A stretch of DNA of 64,000 nucleotides from Christensenella minuta (GTDB taxonomy: Bacteria; Bacillota; Clostridia; Christensenellales; Christensenellaceae). The notes beneath the pieces are model-generated. The model was not told the DNA's origin. It was given only the letters and a program-made list of their open reading frames with translations, and did not search any database. The DNA lies in NCBI RefSeq assembly GCF_003628755.1, contig NZ_CP029256.1, positions 1,011,585-1,075,584 of the forward strand. The letters are read 5' to 3'. The position numbers were made by a program, and so were the translations under genes. Shown piece by piece: positions 33,329 through 41,585 of the stretch (position 1 is its first letter; every line of letters starts with the position of its first letter).

Positions 33329-34183
33329 CTATGCTTCCGCCTTCTTAAAATCCTTGCAATACCGTCCCTCGTAAAGCACATCCGGCTTATTCCGCTTGCG
33401 CATTACAAGAATATATACGATGCCAATAATCACCAGAATCAACGAAAGGAACTGCGACACCGGCATCCCAAAACTCGTCTGCAGGGTGGATATGCGAATC
33501 CCTTCGATCCAGAAACGGCCAATGCCGTACCCAATCAGATACATTGCAAAAACGTTTCCGTCATGCTTTGCCCTTCGTGCATAAACAAGGAGCAGGACCA
33601 TCACGCCAATATCCCACATGCTCTCATAGAAAAACGTCGCCTGTACCCACTGATCGATCACCCATTCCGTACCGGTAAAGCGCTCCTGAATATACACCGC
33701 ATAGGGGAAAAACTGCAAATTCGGATCCGTAACAATATTGCCGAACGCTTCCTGATTGACAAAATTTCCCCAGCGCCCGATGGCCTGTCCAAGGACGAGC
33801 CCCGGTGCGCAGATATCGAGCAGTCTGCCCAAGGGAAATTTCCGCCACCTCGACAAAATAAGCGCTGCTATTACACCACCGATAATCGCCCCGTAAATCG
33901 CAATCCCGCCGTTCCATATGGCAACGATCTCCTCGGGATGCTGGGAATAATAATCCCATTCAAACGCGACGTAGTAGATACGCGCCCCCACAATTGCCAG
34001 CGGAAGTGCCAGAATCATAAAATCGACCAGCAATTCCGAAGTATAGCCGCGGCGCTTTGCTTCATATACCGCCAGAAGCACACCCGCGACAATGCCCACA
34101 GCAATCAGTATTCCATACCAGGCAATATCCAGCCCTTCGATCCCAAATAAATTGTGAATCGCTATCTTATCCGGAGCACCCAT
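33329..34183 (-). CDS. lgt: Prolipoprotein diacylglyceryl transferase
   Basis: Membrane enzyme of 284 residues that moves a diacylglyceryl group from phosphatidylglycerol to the lipobox Cys of prolipoproteins. About seven membrane helices are seen. Signatures are WNGGIAIYGAIIGG near residues 90-103 and the Lgt motif GQAIGRWGNFVNQEAFG near 133-149, with the essential Arg and Asn. It acts before LspA on lipoproteins such as the solute-binding and DUF4430 proteins here. It follows the acyl-CoA ligase gene by 10 nt. Confidence 0.96.
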   Translation of the reverse strand: MGAPDKIAIHNLFGIEGLDIAWYGILIAVGIVAGVLLAVYEAKRRGYTSELLVDFMILALPLAIVGARIYYVAFEWDYYSQHPEEIVAIWNGGIAIYGAIIGGVIAALILSRWRKFPLGRLLDICAPGLVLGQAIGRWGNFVNQEAFGNIVTDPNLQFFPYAVYIQERFTGTEWVIDQWVQATFFYESMWDIGVMVLLLVYARRAKHDGNVFAMYLIGYGIGRFWIEGIRISTLQTSFGMPVSQFLSLILVIIGIVYILVMRKRNKPDVLYEGRYCKDFKKAEA

Positions 34184-34193
34184 TTCAATTTCC

Positions 34194-35858
34194 TCACGCA
34201 GTCTCTATTTTTGCTGCATCTTTCAGGTTCAGTTCTTCGATCGCCCATTCGCGCATCTTGAATTTCTGTATCTTCATGCTCGCCGTCATCGGAAAATCCT
34301 TAACGAAGCGAACATAACGCGGAGCTTTGAAACGGGACAGCCCGTTTTTGACGAACTCAATCATTTCTTCTTCCGTCGCTTCCGCGTCATCCTTCAAAAT
34401 GATGCACGCCAGCACCTCTTCACCATAACGCTTATCCGGCACGCCGATCACCTGTACGTCACGCACTTTGTCATTCGTATACAGGAATTCTTCGATTTCA
34501 CGCGGGTAAATATTCTCGCCGCCGCGGATAATCATATCCTTCAGGCGGCCTGTGATTTTGAAGTACCCGTCCTTATCCATAGTGCCGAGGTCTCCCGTAT
34601 GCAGCCATCCATCCTTGTCGATAGCCTGCGCCGTCGCCTCCGGCATTTTGTAATATCCCTTCATCAGGTTATAGCCGCGCGCAACGATCTCCCCTTGCGT
34701 ATCAAAAGGCGCATCCTCGCCTGTCTCCGGATCAATGATTTTTGCTTCTACATGCGGAATTTTTCTGCCTACCGTCGCAACACGCACCTCAATCGGATCG
34801 TCCGTGCTTGTCATGGTGATCGCCGGTGAAGATTCTGTCTGCCCATATGTAATCGTAATTTCCTGCATGTTCATATCCGACATGGCACGCTTCATGAATT
34901 CAATCGGGCAGGGCGAACCCGCCATGATGCCTGTCCGCAATGTTGAAAAATCATATTTATCGAAATCGGGATGATCCAGCATAGAAATAAACATCGTCGG
35001 CACACCGTGTACTGCCGTACATTTTTCGCTCTGGATCGCTCCCATCACCTTAAGCGGATTAAAGTGGTCGATCAGAATCATCGACGCCGCATGCGTATAT
35101 GCCGCCATCACACCCAGCACACACCCAAAGCAGTGGAACAGCGGCACGGGAATACACAGCCTGTCCTCGTGTGTCAGCTTCATGCAATCCCCGATCGCCA
35201 TCCCGTTATTGACCAGATTATAGTGCGTCAGCATCACGCCCTTGGGAAAACCGGTCGTTCCCGAGGTATACTGCATATTGATTACATCATGGATATCGAG
35301 TTCACGCTTTCTCGCTTCAAGCTCTTCCGGGCTGACCCTATCCGCAAACGCATAGATATCGTTCCATTGATACATCCCCGGGTGCTTTTCCTCATCGAGA
35401 AAAATTACATTTTTAAGATATGGCAGACGTTCGGAAGAAAGCTGTCCCGGTTCAGATTCCCGCAGCTCCGGGCACAGGCCATAAATATGGTTTACATAAT
35501 TGTTATCCTTCACGCCTTCCATCATAATGAGCGTCATGGTGTCGCTCTGCTTCAAGAGGTATTCGAGCTCAAACTGTTTGTAGTTCGTATTGACTGTAAC
35601 CATTACCGCCCCCATCTTGGCGGTAGCGAACTGCGTAATCATCCACTCGGGATAATTGCTGGCCCAGATTGAGACCTTGTCTCCCTTCCCGATCCCCATG
35701 CCCATAAATGCGCGGGCAACGAGGTCTGTGAGCTCATTAAATTCCTTATAAGAATAACGGACGTCCAGATACGGCGAGACCAGACAGTCCTGATCCGGGT
35801 ACAGTCCCGCTTGCTTTTCCAGCAAATCGCCAATCGTTATTTCCATCAATGCAGACAT
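34194..35858 (-). CDS. AMP-binding acyl-CoA synthetase
   Basis: ANL-family ligase of 554 residues that activates a carboxylic acid with ATP and couples it to CoA. The start is ATG 35858, with AGGAGG 7 nt upstream. Motifs: the P-loop YTSGTTGFPKGV near residues 193-204, ITYGQTESSPA, GWLHTGDLG and the C-terminal GRLKDMIIRGGENIYPREIE with the hinge and catalytic lysine region. It resembles medium/long-chain fatty acyl-CoA ligases of FadD type. Proximity to lgt may reflect co-transcription rather than a shared pathway. Confidence 0.92.
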   Translation of the reverse strand: MSALMEITIGDLLEKQAGLYPDQDCLVSPYLDVRYSYKEFNELTDLVARAFMGMGIGKGDKVSIWASNYPEWMITQFATAKMGAVMVTVNTNYKQFELEYLLKQSDTMTLIMMEGVKDNNYVNHIYGLCPELRESEPGQLSSERLPYLKNVIFLDEEKHPGMYQWNDIYAFADRVSPEELEARKRELDIHDVINMQYTSGTTGFPKGVMLTHYNLVNNGMAIGDCMKLTHEDRLCIPVPLFHCFGCVLGVMAAYTHAASMILIDHFNPLKVMGAIQSEKCTAVHGVPTMFISMLDHPDFDKYDFSTLRTGIMAGSPCPIEFMKRAMSDMNMQEITITYGQTESSPAITMTSTDDPIEVRVATVGRKIPHVEAKIIDPETGEDAPFDTQGEIVARGYNLMKGYYKMPEATAQAIDKDGWLHTGDLGTMDKDGYFKITGRLKDMIIRGGENIYPREIEEFLYTNDKVRDVQVIGVPDKRYGEEVLACIILKDDAEATEEEMIEFVKNGLSRFKAPRYVRFVKDFPMTASMKIQKFKMREWAIEELNLKDAAKIETA

Positions 35859-35899
35859 ATCAGTGCCTCCTTGAAAATTCATTCAAACTTAACTTTTTC

Positions 35900-35928
35900 A
35901 TTTTATCAAAAAAGAATTCGTTGCGCAA
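35900..35928 (-). promoter_or_regulatory. Promoter of the acyl-CoA synthetase gene
   Basis: TTGCGC, 17-nt spacer, TAAAAT on the minus strand. The -35 lies in a TTGCGCAA palindrome. Confidence 0.65.
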
Positions 35929-36306
35929 CATGCGCCCCCAAAAGAATTTTTTGACACGGACGGGAAAAACGATGCTTGACAGCTCCGCAAAACAATGTTA
36001 CGCTATTCACGAAACAAAACAATGTTTCGTTATACGAAGGGCGAAATCTTGCCGCGCTGCTGGGCAAATGCCTCTGCTGGGCAAATGCCTCTGCTGGGTA
36101 AATGCCTCGCCGGGCAAATGCCTGCCGGGTACTGCACTACCGCAGCACTACAGCACCATAGGATTGCGGCGCCATGATGTTCAACAGTATTTCGGCACGC
36201 CCCAGCACCTAAAACACACGGCAATATTGCAGCGCCATAACGCCCCGCGAAACGACCCCGCGGCGGAACAAGAATGCAAAGGCGCTGAAAGGAGCGAAAG
36301 GACACT
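35929..36306 (+). promoter_or_regulatory. Repeat-rich control region upstream of the yhbD-like gene
   Basis: This 380-nt gap is between divergent genes. A TTGACA (35972-35977) may be the -35 for the plus-strand operon, with TACGCT 17 nt later. It is followed by direct copies of AAAACAATGTT(A/T)CG, the second within an inverted repeat (CGAAACA...TGTTTCG near 36010-36029) that could be an operator. A 17-bp tandem repeat follows, then GCAG-rich near-repeats. No gene was recognised. Confidence 0.5.
36058..36135 (+). repeat. 17-bp tandem repeat array
   Basis: Unit TGCTGGGCAAATGCCTC is present twice perfectly (36058-36074, 36075-36091), once with one change (36092-36108), then as two shortened, diverged copies to about 36135. 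There are no spacers, so it is not a CRISPR. Confidence 0.85.
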
Positions 36307-36924
36307 ATGAATACCAACCATCTAATTTCAAAAAAGGACCTGCTGGCGGTGATGGGCATTTCATACGGACAGCTTTACCGCTGGAAACGCCAGCGGTTGA
36401 TTCCGGAGGAGTGGTTCATCAAACAATCCGCGTATACGGGACAGGAAACTTTTTTCCCGCGCGAACAAATTTTGAGCCGTATTCAGTCTATTTTGGAGCT
36501 TAAGGACAAGTATTCTCTGGATGAGCTTGCAAGACTGCTCTCTCCCGGAACATCGGATACGGAATTTTCACGCGGAGAGCTCGAAGATTTTGCCGAGATC
36601 GACCAAGAGCTTTTAGGCGGCCTGCCCAAAGACAGAAAATATACTTATCCGGAGCTTGGTTTCTTGTCCGCCCTTTCCGCCCTTCCCCTTAGCGGCAAAG
36701 AGCGGGCGGTTCTTGCGCAAAAGGGCCTGGACTACCGTGGGATACGCGACGCGAGGGCCTGCGTCGTCTTTTCGGCCGGCGGCGAGGACTGTCTTGCATT
36801 CTCAGATGCGGCCGGCGGCATTGCTTTCGACAGAAGCGTACGTGTCCTCGGGACTTTACCTCTGGATGAAGAGGCAGCAAGACTGAAAATGAAGTACGAA
36901 AACAAGGGAAACGAAAGAATTTGA
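36307..36924 (+). CDS. YhbD-like MerR-type HTH protein (DUF4004)
   Basis: Predicted DNA-binding protein of 205 residues. A MerR-like helix-turn-helix occupies about residues 8-45 (ISKKDLLAVMGISYGQLYRWKRQRLIPEEWF), followed by a helical segment to about 80. The rest looks like a small effector or partner domain. It resembles the Bacillus subtilis YhbD family, which also precedes bactofilin genes (yhbE-yhbF). The same linkage is seen here with the next gene, 25 nt away. It probably controls its own operon through the palindromes upstream. Confidence 0.8.
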   Translation: MNTNHLISKKDLLAVMGISYGQLYRWKRQRLIPEEWFIKQSAYTGQETFFPREQILSRIQSILELKDKYSLDELARLLSPGTSDTEFSRGELEDFAEIDQELLGGLPKDRKYTYPELGFLSALSALPLSGKERAVLAQKGLDYRGIRDARACVVFSAGGEDCLAFSDAAGGIAFDRSVRVLGTLPLDEEAARLKMKYENKGNERI

Positions 36925-36949
36925 CAGGGATAAACAGGAGGATAAAAAT

Positions 36950-37549
36950 ATGCAGGATTTTTCTTTTGGCGGCAAGGGGACGATGAACGGAGGCGAATAC
37001 TCTACTATTATTATCGATGGAATCGCAGAATGCACAGGCACGCTGAGAGCGGAGCATCTTCATATCGACGGTATTTTCAAATGTGCCGGAGCGGTTGCAG
37101 CCGATGTTGTCGAATGCGATGGCGCCGCTGAATTTAGCGCGGGAGTATGCGCAAAAAAATTCTTCGTGGACGGCGTTGCCAAACTGGAACGGCTGGAAGC
37201 AGATGAGATCAATTGCGACGGTTTCATCAAGGCAGAAGAAGAGGTGTCCGCGGATATCATGCATGTGGACGGCTGCATCCACGCAAAAGAGATCGTGGGC
37301 GACCATATCAGTATTAACTCCCGCTCGGGAAAAATCGCCGGATTACTGGCCCGGAAAACATCGTCTATTAAACTGGTTGAGGCGACAACCGTTAAATTGC
37401 GGGGCGTAACCGCACAAAAGGTGAGCGGAAAGGATATTGTGATCGGCCCCCATTGCAAGATCAAAAATATCGACTGCAGCGGAACTCTTCGCTTGGATAA
37501 GAAAGCAAAGGTGGATACGATCACCGGCGAATACACAATCGTCGAATAG
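36950..37549 (+). CDS. Bactofilin-like polymer-forming protein
   Basis: Protein of 199 residues rich in short beta-strand repeats with alternating Gly, Asp and Cys (such as IDGIAECTGTLRAEHLHIDGIFKCAGAV), as in the right-handed beta-helix of bactofilins (DUF583). It has no signal peptide. Bactofilins self-assemble into cytoskeletal filaments; in B. subtilis the linked YhbE/YhbF pair supports flagella. Here only one such gene follows the yhbD-like gene. AGGAGG lies before ATG 36950. A strong terminator follows. Confidence 0.82.
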   Translation: MQDFSFGGKGTMNGGEYSTIIIDGIAECTGTLRAEHLHIDGIFKCAGAVAADVVECDGAAEFSAGVCAKKFFVDGVAKLERLEADEINCDGFIKAEEEVSADIMHVDGCIHAKEIVGDHISINSRSGKIAGLLARKTSSIKLVEATTVKLRGVTAQKVSGKDIVIGPHCKIKNIDCSGTLRLDKKAKVDTITGEYTIVE

Positions 37550-37579
37550 CGCCTGTCTTTGCGCGGGACTAGATTTTTA

Positions 37580-37626
37580 TAAAATCCCCCTGCCACGGCT
37601 CTTCAGCGGCAGGGGAGCTTTTATTT
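37580..37626. terminator. Bidirectional terminator between bactofilin and enolase genes
   Basis: Stem CCCCTGCC/GGCAGGGG with a T-run on the plus strand and an A/T-rich flank on the other. Confidence 0.85.
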
Positions 37627-37663
37627 TCAAACTTGGAATTCCCGAACCGGCCCGTAATGCTGT

Positions 37664-38998
<1,335 letters not shown>

Positions 38999-39088
38999 TT
39001 ATTCCTTTTTCCAGCAAAATCCGCTTTTCCGTCCTGTAAACCGCCGTCTTCAGCAAACGGATTTTAAAATAATGTAATAAAAATAGGG

Positions 39089-39117
39089 TTTACAATCCCG
39101 GTCGATTATGGTATCAT
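39089..39117 (+). promoter_or_regulatory. Promoter of the probable 6S RNA gene
   Basis: TTTACA, 17-nt spacer, TATCAT; transcription would start near 39124. Confidence 0.7.
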
Positions 39118-39123
39118 AATACA

Positions 39124-39320
39124 CGAAAATTAGATATTGTTTTCCTGGGGTGTGCGTTACGCTTTGTATTTTAAACCCACATTCTAAATTCGGGAATCTG
39201 GGTTTTACAGCGGTGAGCAAGTCTGTTACGTGCGGAAAGCCTGAAGCTGTAAACAAGGTACCCACCTGCCGTGAGGCGGGTTTTAGAAGCAAGGCGGACG
39301 GCACTTTGGGGTAATTTTAA
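39124..39320 (+). ncRNA. ssrS: Probable 6S RNA
   Basis: About 197 nt with its own promoter and no coding potential. The 5' and 3' ends pair: AAAATTA with TAATTTT, then the CCTGGGGTGTGC arm with GGCACTTTGGGG. This leaves a long, internally bulged rod as in 6S RNA, the regulator that mimics an open promoter and traps sigma-A polymerase. The CCTGRGGTGT start and GGACGGCACTTTGGGG end are the features I rely on. The central bulge was not modelled. It is followed by tRNA-Gln. Confidence 0.6.
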
Positions 39321-39326
39321 AGAGAT

Positions 39327-39400
39327 AGCGGAATTGTGTAATGGTAGCACAAACGACTCTGACTCGTTTAGTTAAGGTTCGAGCCCTTATTCCGCTGCCA
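39327..39400 (+). tRNA. tRNA-Gln (anticodon CTG)
   Basis: Acceptor AGCGGAA/TTCCGCT, anticodon arm AACGACTCTGACTCGTT with anticodon CTG, T-loop TTCGAGC, discriminator G and encoded CCA (39398-39400). It is about 10 nt after the 6S-like RNA, so the two are probably co-transcribed and processed. Confidence 0.96.
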
Positions 39401-39407
39401 GAAGTAA

Positions 39408-39440
39408 AGAAAAGCCTTCGATATAAGGCTTTTCTTTTTT
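39408..39440 (+). terminator. Terminator after tRNA-Gln
   Basis: Stem AGAAAAGCCTT/AAGGCTTTTCT followed by a T-run. Confidence 0.92.
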
Positions 39441-39607
39441 ATGTATATCCCGGTTACCACCGTTTTGGTTTGATAGAGGCCCTATTTTAGATTTTATCCG
39501 TGAACCCCCTTAAGCGCCCATTTATTGGATTCCCTCTCACTTGGTGAGACACTTAGAAAATTTTCCCGTATATAATAATAGTATCAATAATATAGGAGGT
39601 AGCTATC

Positions 39608-39835
39608 ATGAAAATTACAGATGCTAAAGGAACGCCGCTTACAGAGGAAGAATTGCAGGAGGCAAACGGCGGAGTTGAGGTAGACGTTGAACATCATTGG
39701 TATGGCAACAAGTACGCCGTATGCAATAAATGCGGCTGTAAGGACTGGGACATTGTTGGCTGCCCGTCTGTAAACCGGGTTCAGATCCGATGCAAAAAAT
39801 GCGGAAACATCGAATACCGTGATTTGAAATCCTAA
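39608..39835 (+). CDS. Small zinc-ribbon peptide with double-glycine leader
   Basis: Peptide of 75 residues. The N-terminal 22 residues end in LTEEELQEANGG, the pattern of leaders cut after Gly-Gly by bacteriocin ABC exporters and used in Nif11/nitrile-hydratase-type precursors. The remaining part carries CNKCGC and later CKKC, i.e. C-x2-C...C-x2-C, a rubredoxin or zinc-ribbon pattern, ending in IEYRDLKS. A GGAGG site lies 8 nt before ATG. No exporter, modification enzyme or immunity gene is nearby. It may be a secreted peptide, or the leader-like start may be coincidental. A terminator follows. Confidence 0.75.
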   Translation: MKITDAKGTPLTEEELQEANGGVEVDVEHHWYGNKYAVCNKCGCKDWDIVGCPSVNRVQIRCKKCGNIEYRDLKS

Positions 39836-39842
39836 TCCCCGT

Positions 39843-39866
39843 GCCGCCCTTAAGGGCGGCTTTTTA
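39843..39866 (+). terminator. Terminator after the zinc-ribbon peptide gene
   Basis: Perfect stem GCCGCCCTT/AAGGGCGGC followed by TTTTT. Confidence 0.92.
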
Positions 39867-39868
39867 TA

Positions 39869-40109
39869 GTTTGCCCCGCTCCGCTTTCCCGTGATCCCGG
39901 TCCGGCATCGGCAGGGCTTCATGCCCTGCTCCGGTAGTTCCGGCAGCGGCCGGCCACATTTCCGACGACAGCATTCGGCATAAACCACACTGCTTCTGTC
40001 TTTCCATTAAAATAGAATAGTTCTGCAATCATATACCTTACATAAATTGTATTATTTATTATTCTATGATATAGTTATTTACGATTAAATAATTGTTCCT
40101 GGAGGCCAT
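39869..40109 (+). other. Gap before the solute-binding protein gene
   Basis: GC-rich first half with nested inverted repeats (GCAGGGC/GCCCTGC at about 39910-39932 inside CCGG-rich flanks). The second half is AT-rich. It probably holds the promoter of the next operon; no clear -35/-10 pair was identified. No gene seen. Confidence 0.4.
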
Positions 40110-41570
40110 ATGAAAAAAATACTCGGTAAGTTTATTCCTTTGCTTCTAATTGTGCTTTTTGCCCTGCCTTTCTTCAGCGGATGCGCAGGAGGTACGCAGA
40201 CACCGAAGCTCGATCCGTCGAATCCGGTTTCCCTCGAATTGTGGCACTATTACAATGGTCCCCAAAAGGTTGCCTTTGATGAGATGGTCGCCGAATTCAA
40301 CGATACAGTCGGCCTTGAGAAGGGAATCATAGTGGAGGCTTTCAACCAAGGAAGCACAAACGACTTGCTGACAAAGGTAGTGGACGCAGCCAATAAAAAA
40401 GTAGGGGCTGCCGATATTCCCGATATTTTTGCAGCGTATTCGGATACCGCATATGAAATCGACCAGCTCGGCCTTGTCGCTGATCTCGATCCTTATTTTA
40501 CGGAGGAGGAACTTGCCGAATATGTTCCTTCTTATATTGAAGAAGGGCGTTTTGATAAAGAGGGATCCCTGAAGATTTTCCCTATTGCCAAATCTACGGA
40601 AGTGATGATGCTGAACAAGACCGATTGGGACAAATTCGCCCAGGCTACCGGTGCGGAAACGGACGACCTTGCGACAATTGAAGGCGTTACGGCAACCGCC
40701 GAGAAATATTATGAATGGACAGACAGCCTGACTGAAACGCCGGATGACGGCAAGACCTTTTTTGGCCGTGACGCGGTGGCCAATTATATAATCAGCGGAA
40801 TGCAGCAGCTCGGTTCGACGATTTTTGATGTAACCGACGGCGAGGTCTCCTTTCACCTCGACGAAAACGCGCTACGGAAATTGTGGGATAATTATTATGT
40901 TCCTTATATCAACGGCTATTTTGGCGCATACGGAAAATTCCGTTCCGACGACGCCAAAACCGGCGATCTGATCGCGCTTGTATGTTCTACGACGGGCGCG
41001 ACTTATTTCCCCACCGAGGTAACTGTAAACGACAATGAAAGTTATCCGATCGAATCTATCACGCTTCCGGCGCCCTGTTTTGAGGGCGCTGAGCGTTACA
41101 GCATCCAGCAGGGCGCCGGAATGGTCGTTACCAAATCTGACGCCAAGACCGAATATGCGGCGGCGGAATTTTTGAAATGGTTTACCGATGCGCAGCGCAA
41201 CCTCGATTTTACGGTCGGCTCGGGATATCTGCCGGTAAAAAAATCGGCGAATGATACGGAACTGGTGAAAAAAACCTTTGAGCAAACTGTTGAGGCCTCC
41301 ACAGCGCTGAAGGATGCCGTGCTCGTTTCCATCGATGAAGTGAATAGCGATATCCTTTATACCAATAAAGCATTTGAGAATGGTTTTAATGCCAGAAATG
41401 TTCTGGAGTATTCCCTCTCCGATAAAGCGAAGGCCGACTATGAGGCGATCAGCGCAGATATCGCGGGCGGGACGCCAAGAGCAGACGCCGTTGCCAAATA
41501 CGATACAGACGAAAATTTTTCAGCCTGGGTCTCGGAGCTTACTTCCTCCCTTGAGGAAACACAAAAATAA
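40110..41570 (+). CDS. Extracellular solute-binding lipoprotein (family 1)
   Basis: Secreted ABC-type substrate-binding protein of 486 residues. The lipoprotein signal has a basic start (MKKILGKF), a hydrophobic core and lipobox FSGC with Cys near residue 25. The mature part shows the family-1 fold: SLELWHYYNGPQKVAFDEMVAEFN near the start, and a Rossmann-like pair of lobes. Ligands of this group are usually oligosaccharides. The operon has no permease or ATPase; 15 nt downstream is a Cache-GGDEF-EAL protein. A role as a ligand sensor feeding that receptor is therefore likely. Confidence 0.87.
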   Translation: MKKILGKFIPLLLIVLFALPFFSGCAGGTQTPKLDPSNPVSLELWHYYNGPQKVAFDEMVAEFNDTVGLEKGIIVEAFNQGSTNDLLTKVVDAANKKVGAADIPDIFAAYSDTAYEIDQLGLVADLDPYFTEEELAEYVPSYIEEGRFDKEGSLKIFPIAKSTEVMMLNKTDWDKFAQATGAETDDLATIEGVTATAEKYYEWTDSLTETPDDGKTFFGRDAVANYIISGMQQLGSTIFDVTDGEVSFHLDENALRKLWDNYYVPYINGYFGAYGKFRSDDAKTGDLIALVCSTTGATYFPTEVTVNDNESYPIESITLPAPCFEGAERYSIQQGAGMVVTKSDAKTEYAAAEFLKWFTDAQRNLDFTVGSGYLPVKKSANDTELVKKTFEQTVEASTALKDAVLVSIDEVNSDILYTNKAFENGFNARNVLEYSLSDKAKADYEAISADIAGGTPRADAVAKYDTDENFSAWVSELTSSLEETQK

Positions 41571-41585
41571 TCGGAGCACACCGGC

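Noticed and set aside
36058-36135. CRISPR array
   Set aside because: The repeats are contiguous with no spacers, and no cas genes are present.
35849-36310. 153-codon frame across the repeat region upstream of yhbD
   Set aside because: It starts inside the acyl-CoA ligase promoter and reads through the tandem repeats; composition is not protein-like.
39124-39320. SRP RNA, tmRNA or RNase P RNA
   Set aside because: The diagnostic GGTCAGGTCCGGAAGG, ALA-tag and P RNA core motifs are absent; the paired ends fit 6S better.
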